DNA from: Paenibacillus sp. Root444D2
GTDB lineage: Bacteria > Bacillota > Bacilli > Paenibacillales > NBRC-103111
Direction of reading: 5' to 3'
NCBI RefSeq assembly: GCF_001426375.1
Contig: NZ_LMEO01000050.1
Coordinates: 548,480-608,842 of the forward strand
Length of the DNA stretch: 60,363 nt
How positions within the stretch are numbered: position 1 is the first letter of the stretch; each line of letters opens with the position of its first letter. The notes beneath the pieces are model-generated. The model saw only the letters and a list, made by a program, of their open reading frames with translations. It was not told where the DNA came from and searched no databases. This document shows positions 7,714-17,133 of the stretch, in pieces. A program made the translations under genes and the position numbers.

Positions 7714-7917
7714 TCATTTTTTCCCTTCATGATAGTTTTCCCATAATGGGCCGATGTATTTTTCTAATGTTTTAACAATACCATCTCTTTGGCTTTCTTT
7801 GACATTTCCAATGTCATTTGCAATATCATTTCTAACTCGTATGAGCACAAATAAAGGTGGTAAGTCAGTCTCACGGAAAGCCTTAATCATGGATTCTTCT
7901 TGTGGTGTAATATCCAT
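7714..7917 (-). CDS. Small hypothetical protein
   Basis: A 67-residue, charged, soluble protein without recognisable family features (starts MDITPQEESMIKAFRETDLP). AAGGAAG lies about ten bases before ATG 7917, and the composition and helix-forming pattern look like a real protein. It stands alone, convergent with the glycosyltransferase operon. Function unknown. Confidence 0.55.
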   Translation of the reverse strand: MDITPQEESMIKAFRETDLPPLFVLIRVRNDIANDIGNVKESQRDGIVKTLEKYIGPLWENYHEGKK

Positions 7918-8020
7918 AAAGCATTCTCTTCCTTTCCAGTTTGAATGGAAATCCTGTTATCTCCATAACTTCCCCAAATCTTCAGTTGCATCCTCTCCTT
8001 CTGCTTGACATAATCTTATT

Positions 8021-8262
8021 TTAAACCCTGACGTAAGTGTTAGGGTCAAGCGAAAATAAGTGATGATCCAATGTTAAATGTTCCATTTCACGGTGCCAAA
8101 TCTGATCGGGACCATGGACCATGTTCTTCTCTCTCGTTGGGAATGGGATGAAGTATTCGTTGAAAATAAAGTTCCTGACTCGTCTCAAAGTCAATCGGCG
8201 TAATGCCTTCCGCTTTCCACACCGTGCCTCTTTGCGTATGATATGAAACTGGCAATCTGAAT
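8021..8262 (-). pseudogene. Frameshifted C-terminal gene remnant of unknown family
   Basis: On the minus strand two protein-like stretches in different frames abut near 8130. The first is TVWKAEGITPIDFETSQELY and following residues. The second is GPDQIWHREMEHLTLDHHLF, ending at a stop at 8021. Neither has a start or a ribosome binding site at a full-length position. This reads as the frameshifted tail of a lost gene. I do not recognise the family. Confidence 0.4.
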
Positions 8263-8316
8263 GGACATGCTATTTATGGGTATAATTAGATAAAATCAAT
8301 TTTAGAGGAGATGCAT

Positions 8317-8673
8317 ATGAGCACATTATATGAGAAGTTTGGCGGCGAGGAGACAATTGCTAAAGTGGTGGACTACTTCTATGATTTAGTTTTAGCAGAT
8401 GAGACAGTTAAACACTTTTTTGAACATACAGATATGGAAAAACAACGAAAACATCAAACGAAATTTATAAGCTATGCGTTAGGTGGACCTAACCAGTACT
8501 CTGGCGGTGCTATGTCAAAAGTACACGAAGGAATGGATTTGCAACCTCCCCACTTCGATGCTATTGTTAAACATCTTCATACTGCTCTAGTACATTTTGG
8601 TGTAAGTGAAGTTGATATTAGTAAGGCATTAGATAAAGTAGAGTCCTTGCGAGGAGATATCCTTTATAAATAA
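8317..8673 (+). CDS. Group I truncated haemoglobin
   Basis: A single-domain 2/2 globin of about 118 residues that binds haem and reacts with oxygen or nitric oxide. The N-terminus STLYEKFGGEETIAKVVDYF matches group I. Tyr20 or Tyr22 is in the B-helix, the KFISYALGGPNQYSG segment is typical, and the proximal histidine is His70 in KVHEGM. AGAGGAG ends at 8310. That leaves no spacing for ATG 8311 but six bases for ATG 8317, so 8317 is the better start. Monocistronic. In related bacteria such proteins serve in NO detoxification; this is family knowledge, not seen here. Confidence 0.93.
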   Translation: MSTLYEKFGGEETIAKVVDYFYDLVLADETVKHFFEHTDMEKQRKHQTKFISYALGGPNQYSGGAMSKVHEGMDLQPPHFDAIVKHLHTALVHFGVSEVDISKALDKVESLRGDILYK

Positions 8674-9105
8674 AATGGATGGGAAAGGGTTCGCCGCTGA
8701 TGAAGAAATAGTGTTGAACGTCGGAAGTATCGGGCAGCCATTTGATGGGTTTACTCTGGCCTCCTATTCAGGCAAAAGTTCAATGCAGTGCCAGCAACGG
8801 ATTTAAATTCTGAGTTGTAAAAATAGCCCCTGGTGAAGGAAATTAACACCAAGGGCTTATACCGCCGTTCTATCTATAACATAATCCGACCATTCCTTAT
8901 GAAAGAAAGGATCGGCTGCTGAATCGCGAAACCTAATTTTTGATTCATATGGCTCCCTCCCGACTTAGTTTAATCCAAAAAACTAAAGCCTCCGCGCCGC
9001 TATGCGCCATCACATGTCCAAAAATGACATCAACACCGGCTTGTTCGCATGCTTTTCCAATTTTTGAATACATTTAAGTATTCGATAAACAGGAGGACAC
9101 AAGTC
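8674..9105. other. Intergenic stretch with fragmentary reading frames
   Basis: On the minus strand, about 9060-8940, a coding-like stretch reads QAGVDVIFGHVMAHSGAEAL and runs to a TGA. GGAGGG and an ATG follow there and start a 24-residue frame that stops early, which suggests remnants of a broken operon. An imperfect hairpin at 8824-8857 (AGCCCCTGGTG with CACCAAGGGCT) may be a minus-strand terminator. The ribosome binding site AGGAGGA of the flippase gene is at 9091-9097. Confidence 0.35.
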
Positions 9106-10656
9106 ATGTCACAACACGGGCAATCGTTCATGAGAGGTACGCTGGTCTTGTCTGTCGCTGCTTTCATCAACCGTATTCTCGGTTTTATCAGCGGCATGTA
9201 TATCGCTCGCGTACTGGGCGCAGAGGGAATCGGCATCTTGATGATGGCGCATCCGCTCGTCCCGCTCGTCATTACGATTACGGAGCTTGGATTGCCGGTG
9301 GCAATCTCAAAGTTGGTCGCAGAGGCCCACGCTCGCGGCGAACGGATGAAAGTGAGGCGCATCCTGCATGTCTCGCTCGCTGTCACAGGTGTCTTGAGCG
9401 TAGCGCTCACGACCATATCGTTACTTGGATCTGAGTGGATCGCATCCATTCTGCTAAGCGACCAACGCGCTTATTACGCGATGCTGGCGATTACACCGAT
9501 CGCGCCGATCGTCGCTGTCTCCGCCGTATTAAAGGGATACTTCCGCGGCATGCAGCAGATGAAGACCATAGCTGCTTCCGATGTGCTGGAGTATACGGTG
9601 CAAATTGCCTGTGTACTTACGCTGGTCCACCTGATGCTGCCTTACGGCGTCGCTTATGCGGCTGCCGGAGCAATGGCTGCCTCAGTTGTCAGCGAAGCTG
9701 TCAGCCTCCTATTCCTGGTGGCAAGCTACAAGCTATACGGTGAATCGAAGATACCGGGCGAAACTTGGGCAAGCCACTTGAAACAAGGAAGAAGTACACT
9801 CGGCGAGCTGCTGCAGATCGGACTGCCGACGACCGTGCACGGTGTCATTCATTCGTTATACAGCACCTTCCAGCCGCTTCTTATTACAACCAGCCTGGCG
9901 CTGGCCGGCATCGGCACGGCGTTAGCCACGAAACAATTCGGCCAGCTGGCCGGCTATGCGTTTCCGTTGCTGTTCATGCCAAGTTTTATCACGCAGTCAT
10001 TGTCCACCGCTCTCATTCCTGCGATTGGCGAGGCAGCGGCGAACAAGAACAGTCTGCTCATACATGAGCGGATGAATCAGGCTATGATCTTGGGACTCCT
10101 GATCGGCGCGCCGGCGACCGTTATCCTGTACGAGTGGGCAACTCCACTAACGGCACTTGTCTATAATGCGCCGGAAGCAGGATTACTTCTGAAAATACTG
10201 GCGCCGATGTTTTTCCTGCATTATTTCGACGCTCCGCTTCATGCGATTCTACTCGGGCTCGGCCGTGCGAAAGCTACGCTGTGGAATTACGTAATAGCCA
10301 CCATATTCAAGGGTATCTCGATCTTCGTGTTCGGCAGCCATTTTGGTATTATTGGCGTTGCGTACGGCATCGGTATCGGCATTGTGATGCAAACACTGCT
10401 GAACTTCTATTCCATCTCAAGCTCGATCGGATTTTATTGGAGTATTCGTCCTTATGTCAAGGTTGGGATCTGCATGATGCTGATGGTGATATGCGGACAC
10501 TGGACCTATAACTATGTTGCCAGCCATGGTATGCCGCAGTTATGGTGCGTAATCACTTCAATCGTCTGTTCCTTGTTTCTCTATTTCGCCGCACTCGTAT
10601 TGACGGGTACGTTGAATTGGAAAAGTAGTCGTTACAGATTTTCGATTCCATGGTAA
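9106..10656 (+). CDS. SpoVB-like polysaccharide/lipid flippase (MOP superfamily)
   Basis: A 516-residue integral membrane protein with about 14 hydrophobic segments. It starts MSQHGQSFMRGTLVLSVAAF and continues through FINRILGFISGMYIARVLGAEGIG, a signature of the SpoVB/YtgP/MurJ group. Members move lipid-linked peptidoglycan or polysaccharide precursors across the membrane, and SpoVB is needed for spore cortex formation in Bacillus. AGGAGGA at 9091-9097 supports ATG 9106 over the upstream ATG at 9049. GC content is higher than in the flanking DNA. A strong terminator follows. Several paralogues exist in spore formers, so calling it spoVB itself would be too specific. Confidence 0.88.
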   Translation: MSQHGQSFMRGTLVLSVAAFINRILGFISGMYIARVLGAEGIGILMMAHPLVPLVITITELGLPVAISKLVAEAHARGERMKVRRILHVSLAVTGVLSVALTTISLLGSEWIASILLSDQRAYYAMLAITPIAPIVAVSAVLKGYFRGMQQMKTIAASDVLEYTVQIACVLTLVHLMLPYGVAYAAAGAMAASVVSEAVSLLFLVASYKLYGESKIPGETWASHLKQGRSTLGELLQIGLPTTVHGVIHSLYSTFQPLLITTSLALAGIGTALATKQFGQLAGYAFPLLFMPSFITQSLSTALIPAIGEAAANKNSLLIHERMNQAMILGLLIGAPATVILYEWATPLTALVYNAPEAGLLLKILAPMFFLHYFDAPLHAILLGLGRAKATLWNYVIATIFKGISIFVFGSHFGIIGVAYGIGIGIVMQTLLNFYSISSSIGFYWSIRPYVKVGICMMLMVICGHWTYNYVASHGMPQLWCVITSIVCSLFLYFAALVLTGTLNWKSSRYRFSIPW

Positions 10657-10670
10657 GTTTACTTGAAAAG

Positions 10671-10699
10671 AAAAAAGCAGCCATGATCGGCTGCTTTTT
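10671..10699 (+). terminator. Rho-independent terminator after the SpoVB-like gene
   Basis: AAAAAGCAGCC-ATGAT-CGGCTGCTTTTT, a compact perfect stem with a T-run, 15 bases after the stop codon. Confidence 0.9.
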
Positions 10700-10892
10700 C
10701 GCTGTCGGTTTATAGCGTAGAAATACCCAGCGTCCCGGCTTTAGCCATCACGGAGCGTTAATCGGAAATATTGGGGCCGTTATCCACGTCCGGCGATCCA
10801 TAAATTGGATTCAGCCATGAGCGGAGGCCATCGTGTCAATCCTTAGGTCCGCTCCAACCGTCTGCGCTCCCGTGCTTCTGTCACATTCACAT

Positions 10893-11234
10893 CTATGCCA
10901 TCTCTTCCGCCCCACGCTCGGCACTTAAGCCATTTTCCTGAACCCATGCCCACATAGCCGCAAAAATAGGCTGCAGATTCCACCCTCGCTCAGTTAGCTC
11001 ATATTCGACGTGCAGGGGCACACCGGGGTACTGCGTGCGCGTTATAATCCCCTTTTCCTCCAGCACCCGCAGTCGATCCGTTAACGTCTTCGGACTAATC
11101 GGGTGTAGCTTTCGCCGCAGATCTCCAAATCGCTTGGTGCCAACAAACAACTCTAGCAGAAGAGGGAGGGTCCACTTACCATCCAAGATTTCCATCAAAG
11201 GATCAATGGCTTCGATACAAGAGCGATCCAACAT
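10893..11234 (-). CDS. HxlR family transcriptional regulator
   Basis: A 113-residue winged-helix protein of the HxlR type. It has the family pattern of an N-terminal Cys (Cys6) followed by MEILDGKWTLPLLLEL, then the recognition region FGDLRRKLHPISPKTLTDRL and the wing VEYELTERG. HxlR proteins often sense electrophiles or redox state through the N-terminal Cys and control detoxification genes. GGAGG lies eight bases before ATG 11234. Its natural partner is the divergent haloalkane-dehalogenase-like gene at 11500 or the reductase after it; this is inferred from position only. Confidence 0.92.
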   Translation of the reverse strand: MLDRSCIEAIDPLMEILDGKWTLPLLLELFVGTKRFGDLRRKLHPISPKTLTDRLRVLEEKGIITRTQYPGVPLHVEYELTERGWNLQPIFAAMWAWVQENGLSAERGAEEMA

Positions 11235-11247
11235 TGACGTTTCCTCC

Positions 11248-11316
11248 GTAGTTCATTTTTTGAAACTACTGCACTTTATTGTAACTACTTTTCAAATATA
11301 CCACAGTGTTGTAGTC
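11248..11316. promoter_or_regulatory. Repeated ACTAC half-sites upstream of the HxlR gene
   Basis: GTAGTT (11248), AAACTAC (11263), TAACTAC (11282) and GTAGTC (11311) lie within 70 bases. GTAGTT and AAACTAC form an inverted pair, and AAACTAC/TAACTAC a direct pair. A TATATT hexamer on the minus strand (11295-11300) is a candidate -10. HxlR proteins commonly bind such half-site clusters at their own promoters. Confidence 0.45.
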
Positions 11317-11499
11317 TTATTGAAGAGCCGAAACACAAAGTTCTACTCCATATCGATATTAATCCCTGAGTAGTGCGCGCAACCGGGGCGCTCAATCGAT
11401 ATTAACAGGACTTTGAATCACATCAATAATCTGAATATTCAGATATATATTTCATGAATTTAAAAGATGCTTGAAACAACTGGCAGATTGGAGGCATAA

Positions 11500-12396
11500 A
11501 TGCAAAGACCGTTTGATGTAGATGCATCGGAGTATCCGTTCAAGGACCACTGGATGCCTTATCGCGATGGCATGATTCATTACGTTGACGAGGGGCAGGG
11601 GCCTGTCATTCTTCTCCTACACGGAAACCCCACCTGGTCGTATCTTTACCGGAACGTCATCAAAGAATTGAGCGGCGAATGCCGTCTGATTGCATTGGAT
11701 TACCCGGGACTCGGGATGTCACGAGCTCCTTCCGATTATGGCTATACGCCGAAGGAGCATTCTGAGGCTGTCACCGAATTCATCCGGCGACTGAATCTCA
11801 AGGACTTCGTACTAGTAGTCCAAGATTGGGGAGGCCCGATCGGATTCAACTACGCTGTAAGGCACCGTGAGAACTTGCGCGGAATTGTCGTGATGAATAC
11901 CTGGGCATGGCCGGCCACGCTCCCTGCGATGAAGCTATTCTCGTTCGCCATGGGCGGATGGCCCTTCGGATATTGGCTGCAGACAAGGCGAAATTTCTTC
12001 GCCAAGAAGATTGTCCCTCATGGGATCTATCATTCCGAGAAAATCACGGATATCTTGAGAAAGGCCTACACCGATCCATTCCCAACCCCAAAATCCCGGA
12101 AACCGACTTGGGTATTCCCAAGGCAGATCCGAAAAGCGCGTCCGTGGCTCGCGGAAATCGAGGCGAAACTGCCGGTTCTATCCAATTTGCCAGCACAGAT
12201 TCTGTGGGGGATGAAGGATAGCGCGGGCTTTCCACCCGAAGAGATGGCTAAATGGCAAGGTTATTTGAAATTGAACGAAACCGAGTCGTTAGACGATGCC
12301 TCCCACTACGTGCAGGAAGATCGGCCGGACCGTGTGGTCGCATCCATCCGCAGAGTCCTTGAACGGACATCGCAGCAATCAAGAAAGTTAGGCTGA
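11500..12396 (+). CDS. Haloalkane dehalogenase-like alpha/beta hydrolase
   Basis: A 298-residue cytosolic alpha/beta hydrolase. The oxyanion-hole segment HGNPTW (41-46) places Asn43 and Trp110 as halide-binding candidates. The nucleophile elbow VVQDWGGPIG has Asp109 instead of Ser, and DDASHYVQEDRPD carries the catalytic His. This is the haloalkane dehalogenase pattern: hydrolysis of a carbon-halogen bond to an alcohol and halide. Many family members have other or unknown natural substrates. GGAGG lies seven bases before ATG 11500. The RibD-type reductase follows 45 bases downstream and may be co-transcribed. GC content is higher than in the surrounding DNA. Confidence 0.85.
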   Translation: MQRPFDVDASEYPFKDHWMPYRDGMIHYVDEGQGPVILLLHGNPTWSYLYRNVIKELSGECRLIALDYPGLGMSRAPSDYGYTPKEHSEAVTEFIRRLNLKDFVLVVQDWGGPIGFNYAVRHRENLRGIVVMNTWAWPATLPAMKLFSFAMGGWPFGYWLQTRRNFFAKKIVPHGIYHSEKITDILRKAYTDPFPTPKSRKPTWVFPRQIRKARPWLAEIEAKLPVLSNLPAQILWGMKDSAGFPPEEMAKWQGYLKLNETESLDDASHYVQEDRPDRVVASIRRVLERTSQQSRKLG

Positions 12397-12441
12397 AATA
12401 TAATCATCATTTATTTTCATCGACTATTAGGAGGCTATCCA

Positions 12442-12951
12442 ATGAAAACAATTCTATGGGCAACACTAACAGGCAATGGTAACTACGCGCAATCGAGTCC
12501 GAATAATCCCCCAAAAAAGGAAGCACTCGGCGATTTTGCGGCACATGCTCAAGCAGCTGGTAATTTCATTGTCGGTAGGCGTACATTTGAAGGGATGCAG
12601 GCGAGCGGTGGCGGGGGTGCTTTTGCCGGCATGGATATCGTCGTCGTATCGGCAAGCGTGAAAGAAATTCCCGGTGTGACGGTTGTCGGCTCGCCCCTCG
12701 AAGCCTTGAGCTACCTGCAGGATAAAGGCTATCAAACCGCCCTCATCTCGGGGGGCGCAGACCTTCACAATGCTTTTCTGGGTCAAGGGCTTGTTGACGA
12801 GCTCATATTCAATGTCGCGCCGGTACTAGAAGGGAAAGGACTCAATCTATTGATTGACACGGAGAAGTACCAATACAAGGAAATGGAATTGTTGAACTTT
12901 AAATCACTCGGCAGCGGCGTCGTTCAATTGCACTATGCGATTGGTCATTAA
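12442..12951 (+). CDS. Dihydrofolate reductase family (RibD C-terminal-like) protein
   Basis: A 169-residue protein with the RibD C-terminal/DHFR-like NADPH-binding fold. The landmarks are MKTILWATLTGNGNYAQ, FIVGRRTFEGM near 48, MDIVVVSAS, ALISGGADLHNAFL and a final NVAPVLEGKG-type segment. YyaP/YwjB-type homologues in Bacillota are uncharacterised stand-alone reductases. TAGGAGG lies just before ATG 12442. It follows the hydrolase closely and ends well before the bidirectional terminator at 13102, so the two are probably one unit. Confidence 0.87.
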   Translation: MKTILWATLTGNGNYAQSSPNNPPKKEALGDFAAHAQAAGNFIVGRRTFEGMQASGGGGAFAGMDIVVVSASVKEIPGVTVVGSPLEALSYLQDKGYQTALISGGADLHNAFLGQGLVDELIFNVAPVLEGKGLNLLIDTEKYQYKEMELLNFKSLGSGVVQLHYAIGH

Positions 12952-13101
12952 AAACGGCAGCCAGGTAGATCGCACCAAACGTATGAGTGAGCAATTGAGC
13001 AATGATCAAATCTTTACAGTTCAACGAGGCCGTCGATCGCTTCCGTGGCAGCCTCGTTATATATTTAATAAGAACTAACGGTAACTGTAGGTAAGCATTT
13101 G

Positions 13102-13148
13102 AAAGAGGATCATTGTTAAGTCCTTTCGACTTAACAATGATCCTCTTT
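13102..13148. terminator. Bidirectional terminator with a perfect 21-bp stem
   Basis: AAAGAGGATCATTGTTAAGT and one more base (13102-13122) pair perfectly with 13128-13148 around the loop CTTTC. It lies between the convergent reductase and glycerate kinase genes. The terminal AAA/TTT on either side lets it work in both directions. Confidence 0.85.
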
Positions 13149-13151
13149 GGT

Positions 13152-14291
13152 TTAGCTAGACTTAGCAGCAGCAAACAATCTCACAGCCGCTTCCGCCGTA
13201 CTTTCCAACATGGCCGCCGCATCGGTGAGAGCTTCAGCCAACGACATCGGCTTATTCAACAAGCTCAGCACCGAACAGACACCATGCGTGTATAAGTTAT
13301 CAATATCGGTACCCACTGTGCCTGCAATAATTATAGTTGGGACACCATGCTTTTTCGCGATAAGAGCTACACCACTCGGTGTTTTGCCATGTGCGGTTTG
13401 GCTATCCACCTTGCCTTCTCCTGTAAGTACAAGGTCAGCACCTTGTATATGTCTTTCCAATTCAGAAATTTCCGCTATAAATGCAGAGCCTGCTTGGATC
13501 CGTCCTTGCAGAAGAGCTAGAATCCCTGCTCCGGTCCCTCCGCCCGCTCCTGCTCCAGCTGCGTTGCGCACTTGAACGGGACTTATTCCTTCCAGATGTT
13601 CCGCCCAAATGTTCATGAGCACTTCCAATAGCTCAACAGCGACTGCGTTTGCCCCTTTTTGCGGTGCAAAGACGCGTGAGGCGCCTAGTGCTCCCAACAA
13701 AGGATTCGTGACATCGCATGCAATCTGAATGTCACAAGCATGAATTCGCGGATCCATGCTTGCCGTGTCGATGGTATGCAAGTCTGCTAAACCTATTGCG
13801 CCCCGCTTAATCGACTGGCCATTTACATCGAGCAGTTTGACGCCTAAGGCTTGCAGCATGCCTGCTCCTCCGTCATTCGTCCCGCTCCCGCCTAAACAGA
13901 GGACAAATCGACGGTACCCGCGCTGAAGCCCTGCCAACATTAACTGACCGAACCCATAGGTGGATGTAACCAGTGGATTTCGCTCGGATTCTTCAATAAC
14001 ATACAATCCACAAGCAGCCGCCAGTTCAATAACACATGTTTCGCCATCCCCCAGCACGCCATATGTCGCTTCGATGTTTTTGCCAATAGGGTCTTCAACT
14101 GTTGTTGTGAATAGCTGACCTCCGGTTGCGTCTACTAAACAGCGAACACTTCCTTCTCCGCCATCTGCCATTGGAATGACCGCAATCTCATGGTGAATCG
14201 AAGCCTTCTGTATACCTTTTCGCATCGCTTCACCAGCTTCACTAGCCGTTAGACTTCCTTTGTATGAATCTGGAGCCACAACAATTTTCAT
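13152..14291 (-). CDS. glxK: Glycerate kinase (GckA/GarK/GlxK family)
   Basis: A 379-residue soluble enzyme that phosphorylates D-glycerate with ATP, feeding it into lower glycolysis. The family start MKIVVAPDSYKGSLTASEAG is diagnostic, as are MADGGEGSVRCLVDATGG, CLGGSGTNDGGAGML and LVLTGEGKVDSQTAHGK. The length is normal. Its ATG overlaps the glycosidase stop codon in ATGA, so the two are translationally coupled. As last gene of a LacI-controlled sugar operon it suggests that the glycosidase releases glycerate. The exact product, 2- or 3-phosphoglycerate, differs among subfamilies and is not settled here. Confidence 0.93.
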   Translation of the reverse strand: MKIVVAPDSYKGSLTASEAGEAMRKGIQKASIHHEIAVIPMADGGEGSVRCLVDATGGQLFTTTVEDPIGKNIEATYGVLGDGETCVIELAAACGLYVIEESERNPLVTSTYGFGQLMLAGLQRGYRRFVLCLGGSGTNDGGAGMLQALGVKLLDVNGQSIKRGAIGLADLHTIDTASMDPRIHACDIQIACDVTNPLLGALGASRVFAPQKGANAVAVELLEVLMNIWAEHLEGISPVQVRNAAGAGAGGGTGAGILALLQGRIQAGSAFIAEISELERHIQGADLVLTGEGKVDSQTAHGKTPSGVALIAKKHGVPTIIIAGTVGTDIDNLYTHGVCSVLSLLNKPMSLAEALTDAAAMLESTAEAAVRLFAAAKSS

Positions 14292-16252
14292 CCTACTAAC
14301 TCCTGTACACTAGACTGTTTATTCAGAAGAAGTGCTTGGGAAATAAACGCACCAGGCCATGAGAACCAATGACGAGAAGCCACTGCACCGCTCTTTTCAT
14401 AGACCGCTTCAGAAAAAAGCCCATCCCACTGGCACAGTTGTTTTAACTTATTCATAACCAGCGTATATTGATCTTGATCGTTAATTAAGGCGCTATAGAT
14501 TAACTGCTGAGCGTCTCCTAACGGCCATGGATGTGGGGTATGAATCGACCCTAATCCACCATATACACCTTCATAATAGCCCCCGATGTTTCTTGTCGAG
14601 AATGCGAATTCCATGGTGTTAATCCAGCGGGAATCATCTGCAGCACAGAATCCCCAGATAGGCGCCAATACCGTTGGTAGATCATTCGCATCGTGATAAG
14701 TTGTATGATTACCCTGAAGGTCCACCAAATAAGCAAACATTCGTTTACCTTCAGACTCAATCGTGAAATGATCGAGGCAATCCGTCTGAACTTGCTGCAC
14801 CCACTCATGAAGCTTCAAAGTTGTAAATGGAAACTGATTATTCAGAGCGTCCAGTTTTCGTAAGGTTTGCCACATCAGAATTTGACTGGAGAAATGATAA
14901 GGATAATCAACCTTATCGTCAGCCGGAGTCTCCCCTGTTTTAAATAGCCAGTACTTCTCATGCCGGCTTTTCATAATTTCTTGTAGCGTGTCTTCAAGGT
15001 ATGGCAGCAAGCGTACTACGGTCTCTTTGTCTTTCGTCCATTCATAATACTCACAAAGTTCAAGCAGCGGATAACATTGCTGATCTAGTTGATACACATT
15101 ATCCTTACAATAGCCATTCGTCAGGTAAGCTCTACCCCAGTAGCCCGAAGGCCGCTCCGCAGTCATGAACATCCAAAGTAAATGTCCCTTAATCGTCTCT
15201 CTTACCTTACGTTTATCTGCTTGCGTTAATATGCCCTCATGCTCGTCGGCATCGATTAATAGCTTCATCATATAATACGAATCCCGGTTCCATGATAAAG
15301 GAAGCAATTGGTGGTCCGTGATGACACACACCTGCTCGTCTTGAACAGGAACCGAACAACAATTTAGAATATAGGCTACATTACGACGAATCACATAATG
15401 ACTCCATGACGTATCGATAAAATGAAGAGGCTCCTCAACCACAGAAATGCCTTTCAAATGGGAAATCAGATCGTTACCCCATTCAACATCATTTAAAACC
15501 TCTCCCTCTGTGTTAATTGTATAGGTGATAAGCAGTTGCTTCACCTCAGAGGGAGCGATCTTCCATTGATATTCCGACAGCTGCTTGATCGGTTCATTGG
15601 ATGTCCGTTTTTCTGTTCCTAAATCAAAGGGCTGTCCATCTTCAAATACAGTCATTACAACTTGTGCCGGTAAAGAAGGATTACGCAAAGACATACGATT
15701 CCCTTGGATTTCCAAATCATTGATTTGCTCAGGCATTTGAATAGGACCGCCTTCGGTCAATTGGCCGTAGCTGCATCGATTTAAATTATAAGTACCCCCA
15801 ATTTGGAAGGGTAAAGTTTGCTCCATCGTACTGTTGTTTTTGATTTCAATGCTTTGTACGACTGTGGCTCTTCCTGAAGGGTTGAGGGCCTCAAACGTAA
15901 TTGCCACGTTGAGCTGTTCGAGCTTGTAGGTTATGACCAACTTGCCTTCCGGTGTGTAGCCGCTTTGCCAGTCTTGAATCTTCCTATCATGGGAGAAACC
16001 GAACCCCTTTGCTAGATTTTCCTCACCAAGTCCGGCAATTCGTTTGCGATACGCTCTAACATATTCAGAATCGTACCAAAGTCCATTTGAGAACGTCACT
16101 AAGGAGGACAACGTCAAATAACCCTTAGTTGGATGATAGGCATTGATGGTATGGATTGAACCGTTTTCTTTGATACTTGCAGTTAGGTTGCCGCACCCGA
16201 TGTCCATCGGCTTTTTATTTATATTGCTCTTTAATACCGAGTATAGTTCCAT
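14288..16252 (-). CDS. Six-hairpin glycoside hydrolase, candidate glucosyl/mannosylglycerate hydrolase
   Basis: A cytosolic enzyme of 654 residues. The first 270 or so residues are beta-rich. The rest is an (alpha/alpha)6-barrel, with LSWNRDSYYMMKLLID near 325, YWGRAYLTNGYCKDNVYQLD, APIWGFCAADDSRW and RHWFSWPGAFISQALL near the C-terminus. This layout recalls GH63/GH15-like six-hairpin glycosidases, some of which hydrolyse glucosylglycerate. ATG 16252 is preferred over GTG 16261 because GGAGAAG sits eight bases before it. Coupling with glycerate kinase downstream and an ABC sugar importer upstream supports a glycerate glycoside as substrate. The GH family number is not certain; no signal peptide is present. 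Confidence 0.72.
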   Translation of the reverse strand: MELYSVLKSNINKKPMDIGCGNLTASIKENGSIHTINAYHPTKGYLTLSSLVTFSNGLWYDSEYVRAYRKRIAGLGEENLAKGFGFSHDRKIQDWQSGYTPEGKLVITYKLEQLNVAITFEALNPSGRATVVQSIEIKNNSTMEQTLPFQIGGTYNLNRCSYGQLTEGGPIQMPEQINDLEIQGNRMSLRNPSLPAQVVMTVFEDGQPFDLGTEKRTSNEPIKQLSEYQWKIAPSEVKQLLITYTINTEGEVLNDVEWGNDLISHLKGISVVEEPLHFIDTSWSHYVIRRNVAYILNCCSVPVQDEQVCVITDHQLLPLSWNRDSYYMMKLLIDADEHEGILTQADKRKVRETIKGHLLWMFMTAERPSGYWGRAYLTNGYCKDNVYQLDQQCYPLLELCEYYEWTKDKETVVRLLPYLEDTLQEIMKSRHEKYWLFKTGETPADDKVDYPYHFSSQILMWQTLRKLDALNNQFPFTTLKLHEWVQQVQTDCLDHFTIESEGKRMFAYLVDLQGNHTTYHDANDLPTVLAPIWGFCAADDSRWINTMEFAFSTRNIGGYYEGVYGGLGSIHTPHPWPLGDAQQLIYSALINDQDQYTLVMNKLKQLCQWDGLFSEAVYEKSGAVASRHWFSWPGAFISQALLLNKQSSVQELVG

Positions 16253-16279
16253 ATTTATCACTTCTCCGACTTCATCTTT

Positions 16280-17122
16280 TTAACCTTTAACCGCACCATT
16301 CGTTAGAGCCCCTACAATAAAGCGCTGCAGGAGAATAAAAGCAATCATGACAGGTAAAATACCTATCGAGCTTGCTGCCGCCAAATAGTGAGTGGTAATA
16401 GCGTCTGAGCTATTTTTTAATGTAACAAGCCCTAGTGACATAGGGAACATGTCCTTATCGTCCAATAAAATAAACGGAATAATAAACTGCGACCAGCTGG
16501 CAACGGCAATCAAAATCGTTACGGAAGCTACGCCAGGCATCGCAACCGGCAAAAGCACTTTCCATAAAGTGGACCAACGCGAACAGCCATCCACTATAGC
16601 AGCCTCATCCAATTCCAGAGGAAGTGTATCCAAATATCCCTTCAGAAACCATGTACTAAGCGGAATCTCAACTGCCACATAAACTGCGATTAATCCGGCC
16701 GAGTGGTTGATGAGTCCAATCTCCGAGAATAATCGATAGAGTGGAATCGCGATAATGACCGGTGATATCATTTGGAATACCAATATCATCAGCATCACAG
16801 GACGCTTCATTTTAAACTGGAACCGCGAAAGTGCATACGCAGCAGGAAATGAAAATAACAGTGTTAATCCAATAGTAACCACTACGATCTTCGCTGAATT
16901 CCACATGTAGTGAAGAATTCCCATATTTTTAATTACAAATGAATAGTTTTGGAATTGAGGTGTCTTCGAGAACCAAATTGGCGGCGTCAAGAATAATTCA
17001 GGGACAGATTTTAATGATAACGAAACGACCCAAAATATAGGAAAAGCAAAAAAGCAAAAAACGATCAAGTAACCCACATAGATTCCCGCATTTTCCAGTC
17101 TGTATCTTGCATGTTTACTCAT
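16280..17122 (-). CDS. Carbohydrate ABC transporter permease (MalG-like)
   Basis: A 280-residue inner-membrane permease with six hydrophobic segments and the EAA loop LDEAAIVDGCSRWSTLWKVLLP that docks the ATPase. It ends in GALTNGAVKG, typical of MalG-type subunits. It follows its partner permease by 11 bases. No ATP-binding subunit is encoded in this operon, so it must use a shared MsmX/UgpC-type ATPase from elsewhere, as is usual for this family in Bacillota. Confidence 0.93.
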   Translation of the reverse strand: MSKHARYRLENAGIYVGYLIVFCFFAFPIFWVVSLSLKSVPELFLTPPIWFSKTPQFQNYSFVIKNMGILHYMWNSAKIVVVTIGLTLLFSFPAAYALSRFQFKMKRPVMLMILVFQMISPVIIAIPLYRLFSEIGLINHSAGLIAVYVAVEIPLSTWFLKGYLDTLPLELDEAAIVDGCSRWSTLWKVLLPVAMPGVASVTILIAVASWSQFIIPFILLDDKDMFPMSLGLVTLKNSSDAITTHYLAAASSIGILPVMIAFILLQRFIVGALTNGAVKG

Positions 17123-17133
17123 GTTTGCTCCCC

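Noticed and set aside
9435..10511. Additional plus-strand frames within the SpoVB-like gene
   Set aside because: GC-rich overlap frames of a clear membrane transporter; Cys/Arg/His-rich translations typical of wrong-frame reading.
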